Source of the DNA: Aphelocoma coerulescens
Lineage: Eukaryota; Chordata; Aves; Passeriformes; Corvidae
Reading direction: 5' to 3'
DNA: 64,000 bases
Assembly (NCBI RefSeq): GCF_041296385.1
Contig: NC_091019.1
Location: 11,670,031-11,734,030, forward strand
Shown: piece by piece, positions 1 to 11,500 of the stretch
How positions within the stretch are numbered: position 1 is the stretch's first letter
Layout of the letters: each line of letters starts with the position of its first letter
Position numbers and translations under genes: made by a program
Notes under the pieces: model-generated
Told to the model about the DNA's origin: nothing
The model's database searches: none
Seen by the model: the letters and a program-made list of their open reading frames with translations, nothing else

Positions 1-172
1 TTCACAGGTTACTCCAATCTCACACCTCCATGAGCTGCTTTTGGATCTGGAGAGAAAGGGAATGTTGTGATAATACAATCCATCTCTGTGGCATTGTACA
101 CTTCATAGTTCAGGAACTATCTAAGGTGAACAGTGGTAATCTTAGTAAATAGCAGCTATTGAGCCATTTCCC

Positions 173-530
173 TGGTGCCTTACTGGGCTACCTAAAAAGA
201 GAGGCTAGACAAAATTAAGAGAATAAAAGGGGTTATATTTATTGAAGGGCCTTCAGGTACATTCAGGGCAGCCAAAGCCCCTGGGGTCTACAGCCAAAAG
301 GGACAACGGGTCACGAGTTTTTAATACTTTTGTAAGTTTGGTCCATTTGCATATGGAGGGTTAATCCTCCAGTTACAGTTTCAGGTAATGAAGTCATTAC
401 TCCAGGTTTGCTACCCCCCAACTCACTGTTGTTTACATTTGTCAGGGCCTGAGACAGTAAGGTGTCCTTGAGCTTCAGGCCTAGAGAGGAATTGTTTTGT
501 CTGACCAAAATGGGAGAGTAGCAGCTAACA
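173..530 (-). mobile_element. Solo LTR of an avian endogenous retrovirus
   Basis: Read on the minus strand, the segment starts with TGTTAGCTGC at 530 and runs to a CA end near 173. An AATAAA signal on the minus strand (238-243) is followed by a pyrimidine-rich U5-like stretch. No gag, pol or env frame lies beside it, so I read it as a solo LTR left by recombination. No clean target-site duplication is visible, so the left boundary is approximate. A 65-codon minus frame inside it is a chance frame. The LTR family is not identified. Confidence 0.55.
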
Positions 531-543
531 GCCTATATGGAGT

Positions 544-3500
544 TTAGAATTATACACTAAAGAATTACAGGATATGAAAAATATAAAAGCTAAAATCCTA
601 AGGCATCATCCCTGTGCAAGAACAGACATTTATTTATTTGGCCATCTTTTTTTCCACTGTAGTAGGATGTTCTTAGTTTGTGACACACTGAATGAAATTT
701 GGGAATGTAAAACTTTCTTAAACTACCTTAGGTTCATCACTTTAAGTTTTCAAGATTTTAAAGTACTCAGTACTAAAGACAACTGACAGATAGCTCTACA
801 ATTTACCAGAAAAAGACCATCACACTAGGAGGAGACATTTAAGTTGCATATTTTTAATGTTAAAAATAAGTCCAATTATCATTCTTTGTATCACAGAAGG
901 CACTTTGCAGAAAACTAATTTGTGAAAACAGAGAAAAGTATGTCCATAAAGGAATATATTTTAAAAATCAATATAGCAAGTAGATGTGTATAACTTCACT
1001 GCATCTATTCTCTTTTGCCGTATGTTTTTATGTCCCCATTCTGTCAGTCTGCAGTTTTAAACAAAGTTCCAAATGCCACTGATATTTTTGCTTAAAAGAC
1101 AGAATCTGTAACCCTTCAGAGATTATATTAATAGCTGCAGCACTTTGCTGTACATGGTATTTCAGCATTTTCCTTACACGCACAATCTAGGAGCACTAAA
1201 TCTGTAATCACTAACCTTTCTTTTCTTACTAAAAGGCATTGTTAAATTAAATGATGCATTATTAATAAGCGTTCTTGAAAATAGAACCTAGGAAAGTTAA
1301 TGCACTTTATATTCTATTACAAAGAATAAGCTGCACTGAATTTCTTTGTCCACCTGTTCTGGTACGACAGTGCTTCCCTGTTTATTGTTCATGTGGCTGA
1401 TTATTTTAGCCTAATTTTTTGCTGTCTGTTTGCTTATTCTTTTGCAAATATGCACACGTAGGCAAAGGAATTCAAGGGTAGGTTGGATGGAGCCTTGAGT
1501 AACCTGGTCTATTTTTATTTCATAAACATATCCAGTAGGTATCTTTAGTTTTCAATTCAAACATTAAAGCACAATAATCAAGAAAGATTATCATATCCAA
1601 AGATATTTGTCCAATCCTCTTTGTTTTTGGGGGTGGGGAGTGTATTTTGAGGAAGGAATGTTGTGTAAACTTTTCATGTTCTTCAGTATTACCTGACCCT
1701 TTTAAAGCCACTGCTGGAGCTTTGTGGTGCCAAGCCAGAGGGATCTTTGGCTATTTGAAATCATTTTCTCAAAGTTTGGACAAAAGTGATTTATCATCAA
1801 ATCAATGCTTTAATATGGTAGTGGTTAGAGAATGTCACATGTGTAAATCCATTATGAGTTTTGCATTTACTATCTTCTTTTTATGTTATGAAAACATTGG
1901 CATGCATGCTTTTAGGTCAGTTTCTTTCCAAAGAGGAATAATGTCTCTCTAGTGAGCTGGTAATGAAAAGAGAACTTCTTGGAACATTAGCAATTTATGC
2001 AGCCTCATGGGAATTTATTTTGTATTTTGTAGACCTATCTGGGCAAATAAAGTAATTGCTCGCCGTGGCAAATGTCTCCTGAATTCCACAGCTCTCAAGA
2101 GCTACCAGTTTTTCATCTCAGATGAGTAACTGTCCTGAGTTTTGAAAAGTCTGCTTACCTGGACTTTAACTTAAGTGTTCAGTTTTCATTTTCCAGAATA
2201 TATATTGTATAATATATACTATAGCTTGCATCTTGTGGACATATTTAATGGCCATTGCACATAAACAGGAGATCCAAGGTATTGTAAGATAAAGCAGCAT
2301 GCTGACGCTTTTGGGGAGATAGAGATGAAAAGCGTTTTAAAAAATCCTAAAATAGAAAACAGGAAAAAAAAAAGAAAAAGTTGTTTGCAAGGCTTTTGTT
2401 GTGTTAAAGAACACAAAGCTGGTGTTTGAAAAACCCACATATGCTTGGACAGCATTGAGATTGTTCTTGTGCATGGATTTTTGAAATGGTACCAAAGGAA
2501 ATGTTACATTGCTAAAACATGATAAAAACCATTTTTCTGTTTAACTGTTCAGTGGAAACCTAAGATATGTTGCTGTACTCCTTGACTCCTTTCTCTAAGA
2601 TAAACTTCTGAATCCACATTATGAAGATTGTCTTCCAGAAACATAAATAGAGCAGTACTTAGTGGTAAAGTGGATGATGTGGTGATTCAGCCTTCTCTTT
2701 AGAGCTGTGGCTGGAGGTAATGGAAAATCCAGGTGTGTGGGTACAGTGGGGGGCTAATGGTGCCAGAAAAATCTGGAGCAGATTTGCTGGAAGTTTTGTA
2801 GGCACTCCAAAACCACTGCTGTAATCTAGTCCCTGGCTTTGTTGACTGCCTAGTGGTGAGTCTGATTTGGAGGCATTAGAACTCAACAGGTCACTAAATA
2901 ACTCCATTTCTGGGGGGAAGCTGTTAGGAATCTGTCTCTGTACTAAGGTTTATATTCGAAATTAGCTTACTTACTGGTGTCCAGGATGATACATGTCTGA
3001 TTTCTAAATAAGCCTTTTCACATGCTTGTGTAATGTCTAGCAGCACTAAGAGGTATTATCCATAAGCAAACACCAGGGAACAGACTGGTGCATTTGTATT
3101 AAGCTCTAGTTTGGAAACGTTTTTCTCCACACCATGAACTCTGGAGCTGGAGAGAAATTTTCTGTTTTGACCAGAAGACGTTGTTTCATTTCAAACAAAC
3201 AAGCAAATCTTGGCACAACTGCAGCCATTCATTTTTTTAAGGCAGAATGTCAGATCAAAACAAGAGAAGGTATCATGCCAGGTTCCCTCACCCCAGAAAA
3301 CTTGCAGTAGGCTGTGGGTGAATGCTAATATTCTGTGAGAGTTGGATATTCCAGTACAAAAGCAGGCCTCTTCCTATTCTAAAGACAAATTCAAGTCCTT
3401 AAACCTCTCTTTCCTGAGTACTCTAAACAAAATTATCTCAGTTTTGAGAATATAAGTGGTCATAGGCTTAACAGATTTTAAAAGTCTCAACTTGGCTTTA

Positions 3501-4213
3501 CTGTAACATCTCAGATGTTTGTGTAAGGCAGGAAAGCTGTTTATCTTTCCATCTCATCATGAGCATCCCTGTATTATATCTAGCAGCATTTTGCTCTAGA
3601 TGTCCAGCTGTGTAAATTTGTTGCTTGAAAGAAAAAACTTCATTGAGCTTTTGAAAAGTAAATGACATGATTGATGTAGCACTAATCTTTTCAACTTCTA
3701 TCAATCAATTCCTTTGATTAAATGACAAATAATTTTCTTTTGTACTAAGCTATACATAGAGCTTCCATTTTGTACTTCCATATTTTCTTTTGGAATCCTT
3801 TGGTGCAATGATTAAAGACATGCTTTTGAGTGGTTTTGATGCCTTTTGACACCTTTTTCCTATTTCCTCTAGCTGTGCTATGCAGTGCAATCTGTCAAGG
3901 ATAAATACTTGTTTAGAATAATAGTGGATTTTCTATACATTATTCTGTACACGGTATAAAATACATATGCAATTTAAAGAAATCTTGAGGGGCAATGCCA
4001 TTTACAATTCCATAAAACATGTTGCTCAAGTGAAAATTGTCCCAGATGCTTACATTTGCCTTACTAAATAAAAATTAAAAGAGTTGCTAGGCAAGATTTT
4101 CCAACTTAAAAAGCTCAGCAGAAATGGAAAGTGAGAAGTTAAAAGGGAGCAAACCTCTCTGGAGAGCTTGTCCAAACAAAAAGTGGGTGATTGGATCCTC
4201 TCAAGGAGTCTGA
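544..4213. other. Intergenic, no gene seen
   Basis: AT-rich single-copy-looking sequence with frequent stops in all frames. The only recognisable element is a CR1 scrap at 1468-1512, listed separately. Frames of 60-100 codons here show no domain, codon bias or splice-site context. Confidence 0.6.
1468..1512 (+). mobile_element. CR1 LINE 3'-region scrap
   Basis: About 45 bases match the well-known CR1 3' region, where a sentence-like run for 'ttcaagg..aggttggatg' is followed by 'gagcaacctggtct'. Here the order and spacing are kept with a few changes. The flanks do not continue the match, so this is a short, old fragment in the plus orientation. Confidence 0.6.
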
Positions 4214-4545
4214 ATATCATAGAATATTTTGGATTGAAAAGGACATGTAAGGTTCATCTAGTCCAGCCCTCATTGCTCCTTTATCTCTTGGCTATTCTCA
4301 GCCTTCTTGCCCCAAAGTAAGAAGAATGAAAATACAAACCAAGCATTGGAACCCAAAGTGATGTTTTTCAATTTAGGGGAAAAAAAGGGACTTTGTGCAT
4401 AGAAAATGGCCAGGAATATAAAGCACTAGCCATGTACGCTTGAAAGACACTAATGAAAGGCTCTGCTATATCCTCCCCAGGTGGAAGAAATACACAGGGT
4501 GCTGGCGTGCTTTTGAATGACAGGGGAAACCCCATATTATCAATC
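4214..4545 (-). mobile_element. 5'-truncated CR1-type LINE, 3' end
   Basis: On the minus strand the segment ends in the typical CR1 3' terminus: GGCTGGACTAGATGAACC, then a CCTTTTCAATCCAAAATATTC-type stretch and an ATTCTATGAT-type end near 4216. The region upstream of it on that strand (4260-4545) aligns by eye, at roughly 75-80%, with 18041-18340, where CR1 endonuclease-coding sequence lies just beyond. The two copies therefore belong to one family and orientation. The fragment is non-coding. The junction at about 4545 abuts the 144-bp duplicated sequence. Confidence 0.65.
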
Positions 4546-4717
4546 AGAAACCTATGGCCTATTGCATTGCAGTGTTCCATGCACATATGTTTTATATTGG
4601 GGTGGCTCAGAAGTCCCATTTTCAGCTGGAGAACACTGGACTCTTTTGTGAAAATGCTTTTGCCTGAGATGTTTTATGAAAAAAACCACAGTGTAATCAT
4701 GGGCACAGCCTTTGGAA
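4546..4717 (+). repeat. Direct repeat, copy A
   Basis: Positions 4573-4717 are nearly identical to 8402-8545, with about three substitutions and one short indel in 144 bases. Weaker similarity extends left to about 4548. The repeat begins TGTTCCATGCACATATG and ends in the run GGGCACAGCCTTTG. No open frame is conserved between the copies. The copies bracket 3.7 kb of unlike sequence. They could be terminal repeats of an inserted element, a segmental duplication, or two insertions of one unrecognised repeat family. Confidence 0.8.
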
Positions 4718-5700
4718 GAAAGTGAGAGTATAGGCCGAGTCTTTGCTTCACAACGGGGTTTGGAATGCAGATATGGTGTGGGATTGTCTTGTTGGTTGTA
4801 GTCCTTGATCATGGTTTGTTTGCACTGAAACCTTACAGACTCTCTTTCTCAGGTTCAACACCTGCACAGATGGAGAAATGGCCTCCCATCACATCTGCAT
4901 AGATAAGCTGGGCAACAGGAGAGGAAAATGTCTCTTTCTGCTGTGAAATAAAGCCGGGAGCTGACAGTGCTAACCCAGAGCTCCGCAGAAGGCTCTGTGG
5001 GAAGAGCACCTGATGTTGTCAGGTGAAGCTGTGTGTTCAGCCCCGAGCCCTGGACAGATGGGATTGGTCTGCGTGCCTCAGCCTGCTTGGTGCTGGCTCT
5101 TGCACCATTCTGGCCATCCTGGTCCAGCACTCACTGCTCGCTCAGCTTCCCTGTCACATGTCCTGTACATGTTCCTGACCCAGAAATGCTGGGAGGAGCA
5201 CTGCCTATGGAATGGGATGCAGTGACACTTGGAAAGAATCCTCTGCAGTTCCCACTTGTTTGAACAGAGGTACAACCTCTGCCATGCCTGCAAAGTGTTT
5301 CCTTCACATCCCTCCAAACCCTGCAAGTTCACAGGGTGCACTCTGCACTCCAGCATCCATTCATGAGTGAAATGCCTTTCCTGGCATTCCTACCCAAACT
5401 TCTGTGGGGTTGAGATTGAATGTTCAGCTTAGGAAAGTTTTGTCCTCATCATTGAAGTCCAGTCATCAGCACTAAACGTACTGAGGCCTTTTTCTCTGCC
5501 TCTCCACCTTTGCTGCCAGCATTGGCTGACAGTGTCAGACTTCACTTGAAACAAACTCCTCTGTCTGCCTCCCTTTTTGCTGAGGAGGGAAAGCTTGTGC
5601 TAAGCTGTTCTTTGCCTGCTTTCCAGTCACAATGTCCGTAACCTCTTTTTGAAACCTCCTCCTCTAAATATCTGTCCATTGAGAGCAGTGCCCACCCCTA
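4718..5700. other. Unassigned segment inside the bracketed interval
   Basis: More GC-rich than its flanks and without a convincing gene. At about 4945-4985 there is an AAATAAAG signal followed by a GC-richer run, which resembles an LTR R/U5 region in plus orientation, but no LTR start could be placed. Overlapping frames of 70-92 codons at 4855-5356 occur on both strands and have no recognisable domain. Confidence 0.4.
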
Positions 5701-5835
5701 GCTGTGTTTTGCACACAGGGTCTCTATTTCTCTGGTGTTTGTGTTTCGGTCTGTGAGAAGAACACACGGTGCAAGGACAATGGCAGAGGCAAAAGAGAAG
5801 AGGAAGTCGTGTGGCTGCAAGCAAAGAATTCTAAG

Positions 5836-5841
5836 TTTATT
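5836..5841 (-). promoter_or_regulatory. AATAAA polyadenylation signal, minus strand
   Basis: The minus strand reads AATAAA here, with a GT-rich stretch (GTGTGTTCTTC) about 60-70 bases downstream on that strand. It is the first such signal after the stop codon of the minus-strand candidate reading frame ending at 6437, beyond the minisatellite. It may instead belong to an LTR fragment, because the sequence after it also looks like retroviral R/U5. Confidence 0.4.
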
Positions 5842-5885
5842 GCTTTGCTTGAATCTATCTTCTTAACCTTAAGAGGCCTAGTGGT

Positions 5886-6413
5886 TCTAACAATCAATAC
5901 AGAGACTATTTCTATCAATAGGGTATAACAATCAATATAGATTATTTTAAAGAATCACTAGAGAGACTATTTATAGGAAACTCTACAGAGCCTATTTCTA
6001 TCAATATAGAGAGTATAACAATCAATACAGGGACTAATTCTAACAATCAATACAGAGAGTATAGCAATCAATACAGATTATTTATAAAAATCACTAAAGA
6101 GACTATTTAAAAGAATCAATACAGAGACTATTTCTAGCCATCAATATAGAGAACATAACAAAAAAATACGTATTATTTTTAGGAATCGCTATAGAGCTAA
6201 CTGGTAAGAATCACTACAGAGAGTATAAAACACCTATACAGAGTATTTCTAACAATCAATACAGAGAGTATAAAAATTATACAGATTGTTTATAAGAATC
6301 ATTACACAGACTATATAATCAATAGAGAGACTATTTCTAGCAATCAAGATAGAGACTAAACCAATACAGGTTATTGCTGACAATCAATACAGAGACTATT
6401 TCTAACAGTCCAT
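5886..6413. repeat. Degenerate minisatellite, about 23-25 bp unit
   Basis: About 530 bases of tandem variants of the unit CAATCAATACAGAGACTATT, plus a few joining bases. Units differ in their last third: some end TTTCTAA, others AGAGTATAA or AGATTATTTATA. Two or three unit types alternate, which hints at higher-order repetition. The array starts just right of the AATAAA signal and stops about 25 bases left of the candidate stop codon at 6437, so it would form the 3' untranslated region of that unit. Confidence 0.85.
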
Positions 6414-6436
6414 ACACAAAGGAAATAGTTAACTTC

Positions 6437-6969
6437 TTAAGGCACAAAGTCCTTGTTGGTGGAACGAAGTAATTTCAAGGGCAATCGAACCAGCCTACTT
6501 GCAACTAACCCAAGATACCCTACAGTTCTGCCCATGGAGATGGAAATGGCCCTGAGCAGCACAAAGGGCTTGATCAGCAAGGCCACTCCTTTCCAGGCTT
6601 TCGCCAGGAGCCCTGGGTCAGGGTCTCCTTCTCCTGCGTCCTCTGCTGTGGCTCCCTTCCAACGCTGCCTGCAGAGCGTGAGCAGCGCGGATCGACCAAG
6701 CCGAACACTGCGCACATGTGCCGCTGGATCTTCCTCTCCAGGTGCGATGCAGGCTGTGCCAGAGCCTCCCGTGGCCTTTCCAGGTCTGCAATTTCCTTCT
6801 CCAGGTGCAGCTGTTGCAGCCGAAGTGTCACCTGGCGCACCTTCATCCTCTGGAGGATTTCCTCCCTGTCCTCGGGAACAATTCCATTCTTTTCAGAGGG
6901 CCTGAGCGGCTGGTTGACGCCCACCACGGCCATCAGCACCAGGCACATCCGGAAGATTCCTTCGCTCAT
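6437..6969 (-). pseudogene. Candidate small secreted/membrane coiled-coil ORF, apparently frameshifted
   Basis: Unrecognised. The minus strand has an ATG at 6969 in a good context (GCCATGA), preceded by a strong acceptor-like tract (TTTCTTTCTCTTTCAAG ending at about 6982), so an upstream non-coding exon is plausible. From that ATG one frame gives 131 codons to a stop at 6574. Residues 1-20 are hydrophobic (FRMCLVLMAVVGV), like a signal peptide or anchor. Residues about 30-75 form a Leu/Ile heptad coiled coil (LRLQQLHLEKEIADLE). From about 6715 a second frame stays open to a TAA at 6437 and encodes a hydrophobic, basic tail (KGVALLIKPFVLL). The two frames overlap over 6574-6715, so one indel would unite them. 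The signal-plus-coiled-coil start resembles the N-terminus layout of avian ITPRIP-like proteins, but no catalytic-like domain follows, so I do not assign it. It could be a decayed gene copy, a short real gene ending at 6574, or chance. Confidence 0.35.
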
Positions 6970-7794
6970 GGCTGATCCTTCCTTGAAAGAGAAAGAAAGG
7001 AGGAAAGAGCCCAGATTCAGACTGTATTTCCTTGGTAAGAGAAAGGAAACAGGCTCCCCCCAGGAAGAAAAGCTCTGGCATCCTTGCCACTCCTGCCAAA
7101 AGGCTGGAGGCCAGAGGTGCTCCTCAGGGCACGCCTGGTGCTGCAAGTTCCAGAGCCAGCTGCCCAAAGAGGCTCCAGGAGCATGTGGTGAGGAGGAAGG
7201 GGACAAAGGTGCGAGACACAGAGACACAAAGCATGAACGGCCAGGTTTGAGGAGAGAGTTCAGCTTTGCAGATGGCAGAAGAAACCAAGCCTGGCACCCC
7301 AAGAAGGAAGAGGAGGAGAGGAAGGGCCCCCCAGGCTGGCTGCAAGCAGACAATGGAGACCTTGGCCAGATGTTCCCAAAAGGGCTGGGGAGAGGGAATG
7401 CACGGCCCTGCTTTCCAGCTGCTCCTACCACTTCTGACCCTGCTGGTGTCTTGAGCCAAGGCCTGATGAAATCCTGCTCGGCATGGGCTGAGCCAGAGCT
7501 GGCAGCTGGGTCCTTGAAGGACTGGATGTCAGCTCAAGGCTCCCTTGCCCTCCCAAAGCCCTTCCCTTGTCAGCCTTGGGCAGGGCATTCATCCGCCCTC
7601 TGTGCCTCCTTCCCACAGACCTGCTCTGACCACCGCGTGGGCACAGTGTCCTTTCTCCGTGTGCGTCCTCAGCTGCGATCCCCAGCTGGGTCAGTGGGCT
7701 CTGCCCTGAGCTGTCAGCACCTTGCAGGCTGCAGGGCTGCAGCTGCCCCTGCTCAGCCACCCCACAGCACTGCCACCAGCAGCAGCAGCAGCCG

Positions 7795-7837
<43 letters not shown>

Positions 7838-8045
7838 TGCCTCTCAACTGTTGGAGCACCTGCACTGCAGCCCCTCCCTCCCGCTGGCACCAACGTTCTC
7901 TCGCTACCTTGGAGACAGCCCTCGAGTCCGTCCGTGGGGTCACAGAGCCATGGATTCCTCCAGTCATGGAATCCTGGGGCCCTCAGGAGCCACAGGTTCT
8001 GGCGCCGACCTTGGATGTGAAGAGAACGGAGTGAAATGAGGCTCC
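6970..8045. other. GC-rich block with many overlapping open frames
   Basis: GC content is clearly higher than in the flanks. Frames of up to 434 codons (plus) and 285 codons (minus) are open here, but they overlap on both strands, contain low-complexity Ser, Ala, Leu or Cys runs from the CAG tract, and match nothing I know. It may hold the first exon and intron of the minus-strand candidate at 6437-6969. Confidence 0.4.
7777..7836. repeat. CAG/CTG trinucleotide repeat
   Basis: A pure (CAG)12 runs from 7801 to 7836, preceded by an interrupted CAG tract from 7777 (interruptions CCG and CAC). All six frames are open across it, giving homopolymer runs of Ser, Ala, Gln, Leu, Cys or the like. That explains several of the long spurious frames in the area. 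Confidence 0.95.
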
Positions 8046-8401
8046 TGGGGAGTTTCTGCACTTCAGGAATGGTCTGGATATGTTTAGTCAAGTGGTTGTC
8101 TCTTGTCAATTTGGATGTGGGCTTCTCTTATTCAATCCTGCAGATTCTTGCTCCTTGAGGCTTTCCCTTGGGGAAACTTACTCCAAGCATCGTCTAAAGT
8201 GTCAGCAGCGCCACACCGGCATGCCTGTCCCACAGCCCACCGAAGGCAGCGGTGGAATTGGCTTTCAATTGGAGGGAGTATTGGAACATCCTCCATCTCT
8301 TTCTCCCAATTTAAATGGATGGTTCCCATTGCTCGGTTATGCTGCAATGCTCAGGTATCCAGAGTTCTCACCCAGAAGCCTGTGACGTATTCCTGTGCAT
8401 T
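8046..8401. other. Unassigned segment before repeat copy B
   Basis: Moderate GC, with overlapping plus frames of about 100 codons at 8080-8426 and no recognisable domain. It joins copy B of the 144-bp repeat, with weak similarity to the left flank of copy A over the last 20 bases. Confidence 0.4.
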
Positions 8402-8545
8402 TGTTCCATGCACATATGTTTTATAGTGAGGTGGCTCAGAAGTCCCATTTTCAGCTGGAGAACACTGGACTCTTTTGTGAAAGTGCTTTTGCCTGAGATG
8501 TTTTATGAAAAAAAAACAGTGTAATCATGGGCACAGCCTTTGAAA
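8402..8545 (+). repeat. Direct repeat, copy B
   Basis: Nearly identical to 4573-4717 and in the same orientation. The main differences are two changes near position 25, one in the GAAAATG/GAAAGTG stretch and a different length in the A-run before CAGTGTAATC. Sequence to the right (8546 onward) differs from that after copy A, so the shared segment is sharply bounded. Confidence 0.8.
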
Positions 8546-11500
8546 CAAACTGCAGGTACTTGGTTTAAAACTAATTTCTTCAAGGCGTCCTAGTAAAAAT
8601 ATAAATTAATAATATGTATGAATAAATAATTTGCACAGGTTATGCCGCAAATAAAAATATCTAAATTACTTTTATTCTAAGATTAAAAGATATTGAGGTG
8701 CTAAACATACTTTTTTCGGTGAAAGAAGTATTTGCCTTTTTTCCTTTGTGCATGACTGAAAAGGCTAGGAAGTTAAATACGCTCTCTCATGGGGAATAAA
8801 TTCCTGCCGTTGGAGCAGGTGCTGACTTTTCAACACGATTTCAGAAACATTCAAAACCCTCCTGTTCTCCCTCATGAAATGTTATTTTCATGTGACTTAT
8901 TTTCAGTTATTCTTTTTTTTTTTTTTTTCGTCTTTGTTAATGCCTAAGAAATTATGTAGCAGAAGAGAAGAAATGGCTTCTTCCTTACTATGCAACCTAT
9001 TGAGGAGGCCTGAAGGATTAGGGAAGTTTTAGAGCTCACTTTTGTCATTAATTTTCTTTTGCACTAGGGGTAAAATCAAGGACTTGACATCTAAGGCAAT
9101 GCTACCCAAACTAGTAGAGAGATGAGTGTTGGAAAGGAGAAAAGTTTCATGGTTTGAAATCCTTGAACTCGGTATCCAATTGGATTCAACAGCTCCCATT
9201 GTCAGAAGCTTTATATGTGCTCAAGATTTAGTATTCCATTTCTTCATTTTGTTTGGAACAATGCATATTTGATGACTTCCAGTAGGACATGGAACCAAAA
9301 CAATGGAATTATAAAAACTGTATGTAAGATGTCTGTACAATCACATGTGGGGAACAGAATCCATACTTTTCCAGTCTTAGGTTTTTCAGAAGTTGGCTTA
9401 TAAGTTTTATTTGGACTGATGTCAAACTGTGGAATCTTTTGACATCTGTGTTTTTTAGACATTGATTTCTAGTGGCTTTGTAATGTTTTTCAGCAGTTGA
9501 AAGTGAATTAGAATAGCAACTAGAAGGAAATTGCCTCTGTTTTCCAGCTTTGTCTCCAGTCTGTGCTTGTAATGGTTGCTGCAGATTTCAAGACTGAGCA
9601 GTTAGAATTTTTATTATTCAGTGGTCTTTCAAGGATTTACATTTAGAGATTAATGCAGTGGCCTTTTTTTTCGACTGTTGGTATTTGACTCTTATGAATA
9701 ATCTAATTAAATCTTCTGTATTTGTTCTTTGTGTTGGATTAGAGGAGCTCATTCATTTGAGGTTTTTTTGTTTGGTTTTGTTTGTTTATCAAATTGTAAT
9801 AAAACTGTACAGACACAGCACTGCAACGTTTTAGCAAGTTACATCCCATCATATATAGAAATTGTGTAAAAAACAATTAAATTGTAGCAAAAGGTTCTGC
9901 AGAATTACAGTTGAGTAAGGTAGGCACTCAAAATTTAGAATACAGATCTGCTAGTGTTGGAAAGCCTTCAATTGATATTTCCAACAGATTCTCTGGAAAT
10001 GAGATCTAGATTTAATTTTTTTGAAGGAACCACTGGCAAAATTTCAATTTTATGAAGAAAATTTGTGATTTTATTCTGATGCTTTTGCAGAAAAAATTAT
10101 TATTGCAACAGTTTATTTATTTAAAAATATAATTTATCATCAAAGCCTTTTTTTGCTGGATCCTAAAATGTAGCATGGAAAACACATAGCAAATTTTAAG
10201 GCAGTAATTAGTCATGCAATTGATATCAGGACCTGTCTCACATTTTTTCTCTTATTCTCTCCCTTCCAATAGCTGCTTCCTAACCTCCATCTCAGGTGAC
10301 AGAAAAAATGTTCTGTTCAACTGCCATAAATGAGCTCTCTGTCACTAAACTTTATCCACGTATCTTTCTTTTTTTAAAATATTTTCCTTTCTTTCTTTTC
10401 TTGTGTATTTCATGTCCTTTTTTCTCCACATGATTGCCTTTATGAATTTTTTTCATTTTTGGGTGACTGTTAGGAATTGTTGTCTGCCATCAGTCAAAAA
10501 CCCACTTTAAATATTTAAAAACCACAAAACACTTCTGATGTTAAGTACTGTGAACTATTAATTAAAAGTAAATCTGTATGTTGCTCATATTATTGCTTCG
10601 TAATAAATGAAGAAGTTGCTCCTTCATTATGTGAAGAACAGCAGGTAAATTCAGTATATTGCCCTCTTCAAAGGCAAATGAAGGCTAAAATCCACCAAAA
10701 AATTTGGGAAGCTGTGTACTAGGTTAATTTGTGTCAAAGCATGACAGCTGAGACACATCATCTTGTAGGAGGTCTTGCACATCTTCTTTTGGAAATTTAT
10801 AGACCCTATGGAGGTGTTTTTGAGATTGGAATGAGGGAAGAAACAGGCATAAAAATCAAACATTTTTAGCAGTTCCCAGTATATTGCTCTTGTCACTACT
10901 CGTTTTATTTATGAACCTATTGGACCCAAATACATACTCACTCTTACCTGTGACAAACTGACAAGTGGGATATAAAAATGAAAAGTTTTTTCCCTTAGCT
11001 GGTGGCTAAGGAATCATTGATCTTCCCAAAACCAACATTAATCTTGGAAATGCAGCAAGAGGCTTATAGGTCTTCCATGGAGTTTGAAAGTGGTAAATTG
11101 AAAAACACAAAAAAAGACTTTTCTCTGTATTCCTTATTGTTGGGAATACTTTATGACACTTGTAAGTTGGTTATAACTGATATTTCATTAAAGTTTTGTG
11201 CTTGGATCATAACTATACACTTTTAAAATAATTAACTTAGGTAGTACTCTATAATATAATTGGTTAGAAAGCTAAAATTCCTTTGTTGCCTGTGTCATTA
11301 ATAGAAACTCTCAGGTGATGAACTCTTAGACAATCCTCTGAAATATTCCGTACAACAATCTCTAGTGAGAAATTCCAAAATAGCAACAGACAGTATCTTA
11401 TTTTCTTAGCAGGTCAGGTAATTTAAAAGAGCACAAATGTACATGGAAGCAATTATTTTTAGCTTTCTGAAATCAGAAAAGCAGGGCTTGGGAGCATGAT

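Noticed and set aside
6716..8020. 434-codon plus-strand open frame
   Set aside because: It lies in a GC-rich block open in several frames on both strands and includes a Ser run from the CAG tract. It shows no domain, and the minus strand has a better-supported start and acceptor.
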